DNA of 42,017 nt. Origin: a bacterium. GTDB lineage: Bacteria; Bacillota; Clostridia; Lachnospirales; Lachnospiraceae. The notes under the pieces were generated by a model that searched no databases, was not told the origin of the DNA, and saw only the letters and a program-made list of their open reading frames with translations. The translations under genes were made by a program, and so were the position numbers. Numbering within the stretch: the stretch's first letter is position 1; every line of letters begins with the position of its first letter. The stretch is from positions 1 to 42,017 of the forward strand of contig JAQYOU010000034.1 of the NCBI GenBank assembly GCA_028727105.1. Direction: 5' to 3'. This document shows positions 15,941 to 24,446 of the stretch, one piece after another.

Positions 15941-16330
15941 ATGGGAGCAATCGTAGTAACAGGAGCAGTGCTGCAATGTCCCTTTGGGGCAGCACCGTCT
16001 AACCTGAATGTCACATCACAGTCAGCATGCATCGTTTCAGGACAACCGGCAGCAACGATCCAGGATGCTCAGGGAATGGTAAACATTCAGCCCTTCGGCA
16101 TGTGTTCCTCTCTGGCAAATCCGCAGGTTGCAGCGGCCACGGCGGCCGCCCTTGGAGTTCTGACACCGCAGCCCTGCATGCCGCAGACATCCGGCACGTG
16201 GATACCGACTTCTCCGACGACATTGATCGATGGGAAGCCGTGTCTGACCAGTGATTGTAAAGTCATCTGTGGAAACGGAATGGGGACGATCCAGATCACC
16301 TCGCCCGGACAGATGAAAGTAAGTACCTGA
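15941..16330 (+). CDS. PAAR-like spike-tip protein (DUF4280)
   Basis: The 129-residue protein has the DUF4280 pattern: a VVTGAVLQCPFGAAPS opening, a turn region with NIQPFGMCSSLANP (about 47-60), a proline- and cysteine-rich middle, LTSDCKVICGNGMG, and a short strand end. Seven cysteines recur at family-like positions and may bind metal at the tip. PAAR-like proteins sharpen the central spike and can carry effectors, but here nothing is fused to it. It lies upstream of the sheath, away from the spike gene at 27058, a layout seen in some non-PVC contractile systems. Confidence 0.85.
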   Translation: MGAIVVTGAVLQCPFGAAPSNLNVTSQSACIVSGQPAATIQDAQGMVNIQPFGMCSSLANPQVAAATAAALGVLTPQPCMPQTSGTWIPTSPTTLIDGKPCLTSDCKVICGNGMGTIQITSPGQMKVST

Positions 16331-16388
16331 CAAGTACAAACAAGAGTAAGAATTTATCAAAATGTGATAGTGAAAGGAGAAATATACA

Positions 16389-18089
16389 ATGGCTGAATAT
16401 TTGTCACCTGGCGTATATGTGGAGGAATATGATAATTCTCCGCGAAGCATAGAAGGAGTAGGAACAAGTACCGCAGGTTTTGTTGGCCTGGCAGAAAAAG
16501 GACCGTCGATCGGCGCACCTTCACTCGTAACAAGTTTTAAGGGCTTTACCAAACAGTTTGGTGGCTTCTTAAGTGAGTTTACACACGGTGAGTTCCGTTA
16601 TCTTGCAAACAGTGTAGAGCAGTTCTTCGCAAACGGCGGAACCAGATGTTTCGTATCCCGTGTTGTACCTGCTGACGCAAAGGCTGCAGCAAAGACTGCC
16701 GGAATCCTGACCGCTGAGGCAGCAAACGAAGGTAAGTGGGGCAATCGCATCCAGATTTCCTTCAATACCGTAACAAAGAAGAAAATGCAGCTCATCTCAG
16801 AGGCTGGCGAGGGCTATATCGCAAAGACAACTGAGGGCTTCCGTGAGGGAGATCTCGTAGTAGTAAACGGCGAGTACAACCAGATTAAGTCTATTTTTGA
16901 CAATGCGATCGTATTCGCACAGCCCTTTACCGGTAAAGTAGTTGATGATGCTCTGATCCCGAAGACGGTTGTATATCTTGTTACCGTGGATGTAAGTATC
17001 CGTTACAATGATGAGGCAGAGAACTATCCGGAACTGAGCTTCAATATCGCTTCTCCGAATTACATCGGAACAAAGCTTTCTTCCAGCGAGATCGCAAAAG
17101 TATCTGTTGCACCTATGACTGAGATCGGAAACCCTGTAGAGGCGATCCTTGGCGAGGGCCAGACCAGTGGTATGATCACACTTGATGGTGGTAGCGATGG
17201 TACCATGTCAAAGGTAAACGCAGCAACCTTTATCGGTGAGGACGGCGGCCCCGGCAAGCGTACCGGTATCCAGTCCTTCGTAGAGAACGAGCTTGTCAGC
17301 ATGATGGCAGTGCCCGGAATCACGATCCCCGAGGTAGTTGTTGCACTTGTTGGACATTGCGAGAACTTAAAGAACCGTGTGGCAGTGATCGATATGCCGA
17401 AGGATCTTTACAAGACAAAGGATCTGATCGAGTACAGAAACATGATCGATTCTACCTACGCAGCAATGTATCATCCCTGGATCCAGGTATTTGACCGCGC
17501 TTCCGGAAAAGCTGATTTCGTACCGCCTTCAGGAGCAGTTCTCGGTGTATACTCAAGAACCGATATCAACCGCGGCGTACATAAAGCACCGGCTAACGAG
17601 ACCGTATTCTGTACCGGATTAAAGACCAATTATACAAAGGCAGAGCAGGATATCTTAAATCCCGAGGGAATCAACCTGATCCGTTCTTTCCCGGGACAGG
17701 GCATCCGCATATGGGGTGCAAAGACTGCCAGCAGCAACAATGCGTTTAAGTATATCAACGTACGCCGTCTGTTCATCTACGTAGAAGAGAGCATCAAGGC
17801 AAACACCAACTGGGTAGTATTCGAGCCCAACGATGCAACACTCTGGCAGAGAGTCAGCATGACCATTTCTTCCTTCCTGGATGGAATGTGGAGAACCGGA
17901 ATGCTTGCAGGAAGCTCTGCATCTGAAGCTTATTTCGTAGAGATCGGACCTTCTACAATGAGCAGAGACGATATCATGAACGGCAGACTGATCTGCAACA
18001 TTGGTATTGCACCTTCCCGTCCTGCAGAGTTCGTTATCTTCCGTGTTACACAGCACACAGCAGAAGCTGGCGGAGAAGCAACAGAATAA
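16389..18089 (+). CDS. Contractile tail sheath protein
   Basis: The 566-residue protein begins with the hallmark EYLSPGVYVEEYDNSPR (3-19) and a GVGTSTAGFVGLAEKGP segment, has an inserted variable domain (about 90-260) and ends with the conserved sheath core: PPSGAVLGVYSRTDINRGVH, NLIRSFPGQGIRIWGAKT, NVRRLFIYVEESI, then PAEFVIFRV at the C-terminus. It polymerises around the tube and shortens on firing. AAAGGAG precedes the ATG. Codon use is shifted to GTA, TAC, AAC and CGT, similar to the metabolic gene at the left edge, fitting the hundreds of copies needed. Only one sheath gene is present, whereas PVC-type clusters have three. Confidence 0.97.
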   Translation: MAEYLSPGVYVEEYDNSPRSIEGVGTSTAGFVGLAEKGPSIGAPSLVTSFKGFTKQFGGFLSEFTHGEFRYLANSVEQFFANGGTRCFVSRVVPADAKAAAKTAGILTAEAANEGKWGNRIQISFNTVTKKKMQLISEAGEGYIAKTTEGFREGDLVVVNGEYNQIKSIFDNAIVFAQPFTGKVVDDALIPKTVVYLVTVDVSIRYNDEAENYPELSFNIASPNYIGTKLSSSEIAKVSVAPMTEIGNPVEAILGEGQTSGMITLDGGSDGTMSKVNAATFIGEDGGPGKRTGIQSFVENELVSMMAVPGITIPEVVVALVGHCENLKNRVAVIDMPKDLYKTKDLIEYRNMIDSTYAAMYHPWIQVFDRASGKADFVPPSGAVLGVYSRTDINRGVHKAPANETVFCTGLKTNYTKAEQDILNPEGINLIRSFPGQGIRIWGAKTASSNNAFKYINVRRLFIYVEESIKANTNWVVFEPNDATLWQRVSMTISSFLDGMWRTGMLAGSSASEAYFVEIGPSTMSRDDIMNGRLICNIGIAPSRPAEFVIFRVTQHTAEAGGEATE

Positions 18090-18130
18090 TATCAGAGGTC
18101 GAAACGAATAAAGAAAAGGAGAGATAACTT

Positions 18131-18628
18131 ATGGCAACATATGAAAGCAATGGAAAAAACCTTGCATATCCGTTGACTAAAATGAACTTCCTCGTTACCG
18201 TTGACGGTGTCAGCGGAACCGCAGCGTTCAGCGAGGTAAGTGGCGTAGAGGCAACTGTTGATGTGATCGAGTTCCGACAGGGCAATGCAAACAGCCTTGC
18301 ACCGGTTAAGATCCCCGGACTTGTAAAGCATGGAAACGTAACCTTGAAGTTTGGCTACACACTGGACAGTGCATTTAAGACATGGATTCAGGAGTGTGTC
18401 AGCGAGGTTCGTGGTGAGATGCCCCGTAACAATGTACAGATCGAGATGATCGATATCAACGGTGGTGCACCTCAGACAAGAGTAGATTCTATCACAGGAA
18501 CACGTGTATGGATCCTGTCCAATGCATGGGTAACCAAGTATACGGCTCCCGATCTGGATGCAAAGACCAGTGATGTAGCGATCGAGTCTGTAGAGCTTGC
18601 TTATGAAGAGCTCATTATCCCGAACTAA
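18131..18628 (+). CDS. Inner tube protein (gp19/Hcp-like)
   Basis: The 165-residue protein is a tail tube subunit: NFLVTVDGVSGTAAFSEVSG (18-37) followed by EATVDVIEFRQGN, then the KIPGLVKHGNVTLKFGY strand and a central helix, and the DVAIESVELAYEELI end. Hexamers of this protein form the inner tube within the sheath. The AAAGGAG site precedes the ATG at 18131, 41 bases after the sheath stop. Two strong overlapping stem-loops follow the gene, which probably protect or limit the transcript here so that sheath and tube are made in excess. Confidence 0.96.
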   Translation: MATYESNGKNLAYPLTKMNFLVTVDGVSGTAAFSEVSGVEATVDVIEFRQGNANSLAPVKIPGLVKHGNVTLKFGYTLDSAFKTWIQECVSEVRGEMPRNNVQIEMIDINGGAPQTRVDSITGTRVWILSNAWVTKYTAPDLDAKTSDVAIESVELAYEELIIPN

Positions 18629-18650
18629 AATCTGCAATTGTATGTTCATT

Positions 18651-18677
18651 GGGAAACCTGCCATGTGCGGGTTTCCC
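18651..18677 (+). promoter_or_regulatory. RNA stem-loop 1 after the tube gene
   Basis: GGGAAACCTGC (18651-18661) pairs with GCGGGTTTCCC (18667-18677), 11 pairs including one T-G, with a 5-nt loop. There is no T tract. It shares 18675-18677 with stem-loop 2, so both cannot be complete at once. Role in mRNA stability or attenuation is inferred. Confidence 0.8.
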
Positions 18678-18719
18678 GCCAAGGTGAAACAGAAACCGGT
18701 TCCGTTTCATTTTGGCGGG
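18675..18719 (+). promoter_or_regulatory. RNA stem-loop 2 after the tube gene
   Basis: Bases 18675-18690 pair with 18704-18719 in a 16-bp stem with two G-T pairs and a 13-nt loop containing the palindrome ACCGGT. No T tract follows, so it is not a standard terminator. Position between the high-copy tube gene and low-copy assembly genes suggests a transcript-processing or stabilising element. Confidence 0.85.
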
Positions 18720-18763
18720 GAATCTGATGTTGGTTCATCAATTATAAAGAGAGGGCAAGATAT

Positions 18764-19126
18764 ATGGAAACAGTATTTGATTTTACATTACCGAAGGGCT
18801 ATATGGACAACAATGGAGAGCTTCATCGCAACGGAAAGATGCGCCTGGCAACTGCAGGAGATGAGATCAGTGCCACAAGAGATCCTCGTGTGCTGAGCAA
18901 TCCTTCTTACCTGACCATCGTGATCTTAAGCAAGGTGGTGACAGAGCTGGAGGGAATTCCGATGATCGGAGCAAATATCATTGAAAAGCTTTTTACCGCA
19001 GATCTGGCATTTTTGCAGGATATGTATCAGCGGATCAATGATATTGAACCGCCCACCATGGAGTGTGTCTGCCCGTCCTGCGGTGAGATCTTTCAGGTGC
19101 CGCTAAATTTTACCGAGGAGGGATAA
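18764..19126 (+). CDS. Baseplate hub assembly chaperone-like protein with zinc ribbon
   Basis: The 120-residue protein resembles the T4 gp26-type tail assembly family found in many CIS loci: VFDFTLPKGYMDNNGELHRN, then MRLATAGDEISATRDPRVL and a helix SNPSYLTIVILSKVV. Its last 25 residues contain CVCPSCGEIF, half of a zinc-ribbon-like knuckle. It is expected to help assembly of the baseplate or tube initiation and not to be a major part of the particle. GAGAGGGC lies before the ATG. The final codons contain GAGGAGGG, which acts as ribosome binding site for the next small gene. Confidence 0.75.
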   Translation: METVFDFTLPKGYMDNNGELHRNGKMRLATAGDEISATRDPRVLSNPSYLTIVILSKVVTELEGIPMIGANIIEKLFTADLAFLQDMYQRINDIEPPTMECVCPSCGEIFQVPLNFTEEG

Positions 19127-19128
19127 AG

Positions 19129-19329
19129 CTGTATCCGAAAGAGGAGCTTTATCGGGAGATGTCTTTTATCTCGTATTATTTTCACTGGGGCATGGATGAG
19201 GTCATGCAGCTGGATCATATGAGCCGCAGACGCTGGTGCAGTGAGATATCCGAGATCAATAAGAGCTTGAATCCCTCCAAGAAATCGAAGGAAAAGAGTA
19301 TTTTAGAAATGAAACCGGACAGATATTGA
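19129..19329 (+). CDS. Small DUF6760-type CIS protein, probable CTG start
   Basis: Translation of 19129-19329 gives 66 residues: LYPKEELYREMSFISYYFHW, then GMDEVMQLDH, MSRRRWCSEISEINKSL and a Lys-rich tail. Family members I recall begin MYP..LYEE and share the FHW, LEH and RRRW positions, so the homologous start is the CTG at 19129, not the later ATG at 19159, which would remove the YPxxxLYxE segment. A strong site GAGGAGGG (19115-19122) sits 6 bases upstream of the CTG. No ATG, GTG or TTG lies in a suitable place. The small size and position between gp26-like and tube-paralogue genes are the same as in other CIS and phage-tail clusters. Function unknown, probably assembly. Confidence 0.75.
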   Translation: MYPKEELYREMSFISYYFHWGMDEVMQLDHMSRRRWCSEISEINKSLNPSKKSKEKSILEMKPDRY

Positions 19330-19353
19330 TGAGAGATATGAGAGGTGGATCAT

Positions 19354-21213
19354 ATGGATTATTTATCAGGCGGAGTTGGATTTGGAAGCGGTCTGGATTG
19401 GGATATGACATCCAATCAGGGACTGACACCGCTCGTTAATTATAATTTTAATCTTCAGGTGGAGGGCATCTATAACCTGCCCTGCAAATCCGTGCGTGTA
19501 TTTCAGAGAGAAAACGAATACGAGATCCTGCAGGAAGGCGGATTGAATGATTATGTACATATGCTCAGAAAGCCGATCAGCAAGCCTTTTACGTTTCAGG
19601 TGGAGCGCTACGTCGGCATCGACATGCTTGACCCTTTGGCGCTGGGTACCGATCTTGCACTTCCTGTGATCCTTATGGTCAGCCGCTATCAGGGAGAAGG
19701 GGAAAACGGTGTTTTGGATCTTTCTGATTCCATGCAGCGCATGTATACCTTTACCGGTTGTACGGTCATGTCAAAGGAGTATGGAGAATTGAACGCAGAG
19801 CGGAGCGGTCTTTTGGTGGAGACAACAACGATCGCCTACCGTGAGATGCTTTGTATCGATAATCCGTCTACGCTGTCAAAGCGCAAAACGTGGAGCCTGA
19901 AGAAGGATTACAAAAACATGGAGCGCGATGCGGAGCGTAAAGAGGCAAAGCTTCAGATGGGTGTCACTGAGCTGACAAAAGAAGAGATGGAAGAAAAGGC
20001 AAAGATGTATGTGGATAAAAAGGTTAAAGAGGTTCCCATGCATGTGCTGAATTATAAAGGCACGAAGGTCTCAACCACTCGTAATGCCAAAACCCATCAA
20101 AATGAGATCGGAATCGCCACAAAGAACCAGATGGCTTCGAAGGAAGAGATGGAGCACGCGGCTAAGCGTTATTTTATTCCCGGATCCGTGAGCAAGTCCA
20201 CACATAAAGGGATCGCAAAACAGAGTGCCCAGAGAAATAAAGATGAGCTGACGAAGAAAGAGATGGAAAAGAAGGCAACCATGTACGTTGATAACAAGGT
20301 GCCTGAAGAGAAAAGAACGGAATTTGTTAAAAAATATAAAGGTAAGAGTTCCGACAGTATTGCGGCGAAGATGACGATGAAGCCGACAGAAGGTCAGAAA
20401 CGCTACGATGGCACAAATGATACCAAAAGCGCGAAGACAAATGAGATGGATTCGCAGGGAAAAATGGAGCAGGCTGCAAAGCGTTATTTTCTTCCGGGAT
20501 CCGTGAGCAAGTCTACATATCAAGGGACTGAAAAACAGAGTGCACAGAGAAATACAGATGAATTGACAAAGACCCAGATGGAAACGCAGGCAACCATGTA
20601 CGTCGATAAAAAGGTGCCTGAAGATAAAAGAACGGAATTTGTTAAAAATTATAAAGGTAAGAGTTCCGATGGCATCGCGGCGAAGATGACGATGAAGCCG
20701 ACAGAAGGTCAGAGACGCTACGATGGCACAGACGATACCAGAAGCGCGGATACGCAGGCTATGACTCCCAGGACAGAGCTGGAGACAAAGGCAAGAGGTT
20801 ATTATCTGCCGGGATCACAGAGTGTAGCACAGTATATGGGAACAGTCAAAACAAGTGCTGCGGTCAATGAAGCGGAAGTGCGAAAAGAGCAGATGCCAAA
20901 GCGTCAGGGCGGGGCGATCACAAAGGAGATGAAGCGGCCTGATCCCCGTCAGGGCGGAGCCATCACGAAGGAAATGAAGCGGCCCGAGGCTCGTCAAGGC
21001 GGAGCTACCACTAAGGTGATGAAGCCGACAGAAAATCAGAGACGTTATTTTATCAACGGCTCAAAGAGCAGGAACTCCTATGTTGGAACCGTCCGGCAGA
21101 GCGCGACAGTCAATGAAAATGAAGTGCGAAAAGCAACCATGCAGTCGATGGCAAGACAGTGGCCGAAGACCCGCAGCGCCGCAGATGTGGCTGCTTTCTT
21201 AAAGAAAAAGTAA
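19354..21213 (+). CDS. Tube-like protein with a long lysine-rich repeat tail
   Basis: I choose the ATG at 19354 (619 residues), because AGAGGTGG at 19341-19348 is its ribosome binding site. The GTG at 19345 lies inside that site. Residues 15-175 resemble a gp19/Hcp-type tube domain (NYNFNLQVEGIYNLPCKSVR, a KPFTFQVERYVGID strand, MYTFTGCTVMSKEYGELNAE, and an ETTTIAYREM end). Residues about 190-619 are low-complexity, strongly basic and repetitive: two 105-residue near-identical units (271-480) and three 15-residue RQGGAITKEMKRP units (517-561). Repeats alternate a RYFxPGSxSKSTYxGT motif with MTMKPTEGQxRYDG. A tube-initiator or hub adaptor with a flexible tail that enters the lumen, baseplate or envelope contact is possible. 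Confidence 0.6.
   Translation: MDYLSGGVGFGSGLDWDMTSNQGLTPLVNYNFNLQVEGIYNLPCKSVRVFQRENEYEILQEGGLNDYVHMLRKPISKPFTFQVERYVGIDMLDPLALGTDLALPVILMVSRYQGEGENGVLDLSDSMQRMYTFTGCTVMSKEYGELNAERSGLLVETTTIAYREMLCIDNPSTLSKRKTWSLKKDYKNMERDAERKEAKLQMGVTELTKEEMEEKAKMYVDKKVKEVPMHVLNYKGTKVSTTRNAKTHQNEIGIATKNQMASKEEMEHAAKRYFIPGSVSKSTHKGIAKQSAQRNKDELTKKEMEKKATMYVDNKVPEEKRTEFVKKYKGKSSDSIAAKMTMKPTEGQKRYDGTNDTKSAKTNEMDSQGKMEQAAKRYFLPGSVSKSTYQGTEKQSAQRNTDELTKTQMETQATMYVDKKVPEDKRTEFVKNYKGKSSDGIAAKMTMKPTEGQRRYDGTDDTRSADTQAMTPRTELETKARGYYLPGSQSVAQYMGTVKTSAAVNEAEVRKEQMPKRQGGAITKEMKRPDPRQGGAITKEMKRPEARQGGATTKVMKPTENQRRYFINGSKSRNSYVGTVRQSATVNENEVRKATMQSMARQWPKTRSAADVAAFLKKK
20164..20793 (+). repeat. Two 315-bp tandem repeats in the tube-paralogue tail
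   Basis: The unit starting at AAGCGTTATTTT (20164) recurs at 20479, exactly 315 bases (105 codons) later, with high identity. It codes for KRYF(I/L)PGSVSKST through MTMKPTEGQ(K/R)RYDG. A partial, more diverged copy continues after 20794 (GYYLPGSQS). Confidence 0.9.
20902..21036 (+). repeat. Three 45-bp tandem repeats
   Basis: Units at 20902, 20947 and 20992 code for RQGGAITKEMKRPDP and two variants (third: RQGGATTKVMKPTEN). They are in frame within the basic tail. Confidence 0.9.
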
Positions 21214-21246
21214 GTTTGAAGAAATCGGTAAGCAGGAGGATCCGGG

Positions 21247-23490
21247 ATGTTAACGATCACAGCACCAATTGAATTAAAATGTAAAACACCCGACAACTCC
21301 ATGCACGAGGGCTTTTACCACAGGATCACGGATCCGTATTCGATGATGAGTATGAATCTCACACCGGAGGATCTGCTGCACATCGTGACAACTCCGCCGG
21401 AATATTATTTTGGCGGGGAGGATGAGATGAACATCTTCCAGCAGACGAATGTGAACACACATCAGGAAAATAAGTTGGAGGTCATTAATAACCTTGTTAA
21501 CCGGATCATGGTCAGCGGTTCATCAGAGCTTACATATCAGGACCGGGTGTACATCACAGATGTCTTGCAAAAGATCGGCATCAAAAATGTCAGTGAATTC
21601 ATGCATCAGGTGACGAACATCAGACAGGAGCAGAACAATACAAACAAGCTGATCGACCTGTACTGGAACCACGCCGGGGAACTTCGCCAGCTGGTAGAAA
21701 ACTACCGGACCGAGCAGAATGACGAGCATGTATCTCAGCAGCTCACCGAGCAAAAGGAGACGCTGCATCTGCATGAGGAGATATTAAACCGTCTGCATAC
21801 TGCAGCTGTTTATCAGACCGTTGTCAATTTTAATACCAGCAGACAGGGTGATCAGAATATTACAAATACAGAAGTGGCGCTTTCTGAGCAGCACCGCCTG
21901 GCACAGAACATTCTGCTTCAGAAACTAAAGAGCGAGGCAAGGGGAGAAGAAACGCCACTTGTTTACCGGCATGAAAATTATTACGAGGATCAGCAGTTAA
22001 ACGAAGAGCAGGTCACGGAACAAAACGTGCTTCATCAGGTCAGCTCTGCCGTGCTGCTTGATCTGATCAGCAATATCTATCAGAGCCGCAGCGAAAACAG
22101 GCTTCGGGGCGGCGATAACTGGTATCATATGGAGCGATCCTTTTATCAGAACGCGCAGAATACCATGCAGCGCATGGAACAGCGAATGAGTGCTGCGTAC
22201 AGAACCTATCAGGTACAGCGGGATACGTATCAGGCTGCATATCACGAAGAGCAGCAAAATGAGATCGCTATCTTGAATAAGTTATTTGTGGATCGTTCGA
22301 CCGAGCAGTATCATGCAGTGAATGAACTGCTCAGTCAGAATATCAGCCGTCAGGAGCTCATTAACCGGATCTCGGAACAAAACGATGAGCAGTACCTGAC
22401 TGAACTGTTGCAGACCGAGTTGCCGCAGTATTATGCGGATCACTCCTCACAGATCGTAAATCGTCTGTTAGACCGGCGCATCACGAACAACGAGACAAGA
22501 GAAAACCGGCTGCTCCGTCAGACGATCGAGCAGCAGAACCGCTTGTCACAGTCGGATACCCATGTGGATCAGAGAACAGTGATCGACCACAGAACCGTCA
22601 GTGAAGGCGATGTGTACGAGGGTGATGTGACACAGGAGCAGACGACTCATGTGGATCACAGGGATTTGACAAACATCGAGCAGGAACTTTCCCGCATCAA
22701 CCGTGAAAATATCAATAATCAGTATAAATACATGCAGATGATGGAGGGCATCCGTGAGTCCATGGAGCGTCCGCAGGAAAGGAAGGATCCCGGTCAGATG
22801 CGCCGTGAAAGCCTGATGGGTCTGGAGCATCCAAACGAGCTGATGGAACAGCTCAGGGCTGAGGGAGCAGAGCAGCAGCAGGCAAAGCAGTCTCAGCTGG
22901 CGCAGGTTTTGAATATTCTTCCGGAACAGACCAGGGCAGTCTATGAGACGGTGCGGGAGTATCTGGAGGCACCGATGGAACTTCGAAGGGAAATGACCGG
23001 TGTCAGTGATGACATGGGCATTCTGATCCGTGATATCCATCAGGCGGAGCTTGTGCAGAAGCAGTCACAGATCATGCACGAGCAGCATGAGCAGCTACAT
23101 GAGCAGACCAGAGAGGTCATTGACCGTTGGAATGAGAAAACACCTGTGGAACCACAGAAAAAACAGATTTACGAAGACCGTCGCACAGATGTGACGCTCG
23201 TGCATCGCAGTCAGGAACAGCAGATGGATGAGGAATTTGTTCAGCAGATGATCGAGCAGAACAACAAGGTGAATCGTACCGTACACAAGCAGAATGAGAC
23301 GGTCACAAACTATGACACGACCGAGCGTACCTACACGAACGTGAATACGCAGCAGATTGTGGAACAGACAGAAAACGTAAACGAGCTTGTCCGTCAGGGC
23401 GTTCAGCGAGAGCTGGGAGCACTTTCGGAGAAGATCTACCATAAACTGGAAAAGCGTCTGGAGTCGGAAAAACGCAGACGCGGTTACTAG
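21247..23490 (+). CDS. Gln/Glu-rich coiled-coil protein, tape-measure candidate
   Basis: The 747 residues are unusually rich in Gln, Glu, Asn and His. After a short N-terminal part (1-60) with an MNLTPEDLLHI segment, almost everything is predicted helix with many EQ-rich heptads (for example EQHEQLHEQTREVIDRW near 620-640) and one beta-like interruption rich in VDHRTV and GDV (about 445-470). No membrane segment or enzyme motif is seen. In PVC-type clusters a length-determining ruler is coded in the same set, and no other long helical candidate is present here. As an extended helix, 747 residues at 0.15 nm each would span about 112 nm. CAGGAGGATCC precedes the ATG. Alternative: a fibre or baseplate-associated scaffold. 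Confidence 0.45.
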   Translation: MLTITAPIELKCKTPDNSMHEGFYHRITDPYSMMSMNLTPEDLLHIVTTPPEYYFGGEDEMNIFQQTNVNTHQENKLEVINNLVNRIMVSGSSELTYQDRVYITDVLQKIGIKNVSEFMHQVTNIRQEQNNTNKLIDLYWNHAGELRQLVENYRTEQNDEHVSQQLTEQKETLHLHEEILNRLHTAAVYQTVVNFNTSRQGDQNITNTEVALSEQHRLAQNILLQKLKSEARGEETPLVYRHENYYEDQQLNEEQVTEQNVLHQVSSAVLLDLISNIYQSRSENRLRGGDNWYHMERSFYQNAQNTMQRMEQRMSAAYRTYQVQRDTYQAAYHEEQQNEIAILNKLFVDRSTEQYHAVNELLSQNISRQELINRISEQNDEQYLTELLQTELPQYYADHSSQIVNRLLDRRITNNETRENRLLRQTIEQQNRLSQSDTHVDQRTVIDHRTVSEGDVYEGDVTQEQTTHVDHRDLTNIEQELSRINRENINNQYKYMQMMEGIRESMERPQERKDPGQMRRESLMGLEHPNELMEQLRAEGAEQQQAKQSQLAQVLNILPEQTRAVYETVREYLEAPMELRREMTGVSDDMGILIRDIHQAELVQKQSQIMHEQHEQLHEQTREVIDRWNEKTPVEPQKKQIYEDRRTDVTLVHRSQEQQMDEEFVQQMIEQNNKVNRTVHKQNETVTNYDTTERTYTNVNTQQIVEQTENVNELVRQGVQRELGALSEKIYHKLEKRLESEKRRRGY

Positions 23491-23545
23491 AGCCGGATCA
23501 GTTGCTATTGGCATGGTCCGAGAGCAATAAAGGCAGGGATGACAG

Positions 23546-24421
23546 ATGGGTATTGGCGCATTTGCAGGAAGTATAGGAAATAGTCTGTTGGGAGGTTTAA
23601 AGGATACCGCAAACCTTGCAACCGGTAATATACCGAAGGCGATCCTTTGCGTACCGGATGTAAAAAAAACACAAGGATTATCAGTGGATCAAATGATCAC
23701 TTTGTCTGATAAACTGAGAGAACAGCTTTTGATTGGCGGAGGTGAAGGCGTGATGGCATCTTTCAAAAGTCTGGCCGGTCGAGGAACTACACAAACGATC
23801 GAGCAGTTCCGCTATCTGGCGTTGGAGGTTCCCTATAATCCTTCCAGTATCTATCTGGAGACCGTTGCCGGAAACCAGATGAGCTTCTCGGGAGGAGCCA
23901 TGGGAGATGCCAGCACCAGTCAGCTGCGTCAGAACGTGGAGCCGGTTTCCACCACGATGTCTGTACAGCTTCTATTTGATGCAGTAAATGTGTATGATTC
24001 CTTTATGATGTCCAATCTTTCCGTGAATGTCGGCAATGCGGTGGGGGTTGTGAGTAATGCAGTCAATAAGCTTGCCGGAGACGGCTACTCGGTCAAGCCG
24101 CAGATGGATGGCATTATGTCGCTTTTAACAAGAGATTACACGAGACATGTATTGTTTTTCTGGGCACAGATGTGTTTTCAAGGGGAGCTGACAAGCGTGA
24201 GTTCCAATTATAAAATGTTTAACACGCAGGGACACCCGGTGCGCGGCGAGATCCGTCTGACGATCCGCCAGTCCGAGGATGTCAGTGCAAAATATTCGAA
24301 CAAATATTGGGAAAAAGCATTTACGAAGGCCTTTGGCGATTCCATGACCAGCGGGCTGACCCAGTCAGTGAACAGTCTTTCCCGCGGGCTCAGCAATTCC
24401 GTTCTGAACCTGAACATTTAG
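23546..24421 (+). CDS. CIS_tube-type hub adaptor 1
   Basis: The 291-residue protein shares its core with the next gene product: a variable N-terminal helix region, a VPYNPSSIYLE strand (about 95-105) where the family has FNP, the LLFDAVNVYD segment, a LLTRDYTRHVLFFWAQM helix-strand, and the YKMFNTQGHPVRGEIRLTI end. This is the layout of CIS tube proteins (Afp7/Pvc7-type N-terminal region) that adapt the tube to the hexameric or trimeric hub. It stands 55 bases after the ruler candidate. GGCAGGG precedes the ATG. The N-terminus (MGIGAFAGSIGNSLLGGLKD) is glycine-rich and amphipathic. Confidence 0.7.
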   Translation: MGIGAFAGSIGNSLLGGLKDTANLATGNIPKAILCVPDVKKTQGLSVDQMITLSDKLREQLLIGGGEGVMASFKSLAGRGTTQTIEQFRYLALEVPYNPSSIYLETVAGNQMSFSGGAMGDASTSQLRQNVEPVSTTMSVQLLFDAVNVYDSFMMSNLSVNVGNAVGVVSNAVNKLAGDGYSVKPQMDGIMSLLTRDYTRHVLFFWAQMCFQGELTSVSSNYKMFNTQGHPVRGEIRLTIRQSEDVSAKYSNKYWEKAFTKAFGDSMTSGLTQSVNSLSRGLSNSVLNLNI

Positions 24422-24446
24422 TTGCAGATTTTGAGGATGATCAGAT

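Noticed and set aside
16331-16388. Possible separate promoter in front of the sheath gene
   Set aside because: CTGACA is present but no acceptable -10 box lies at the right distance.
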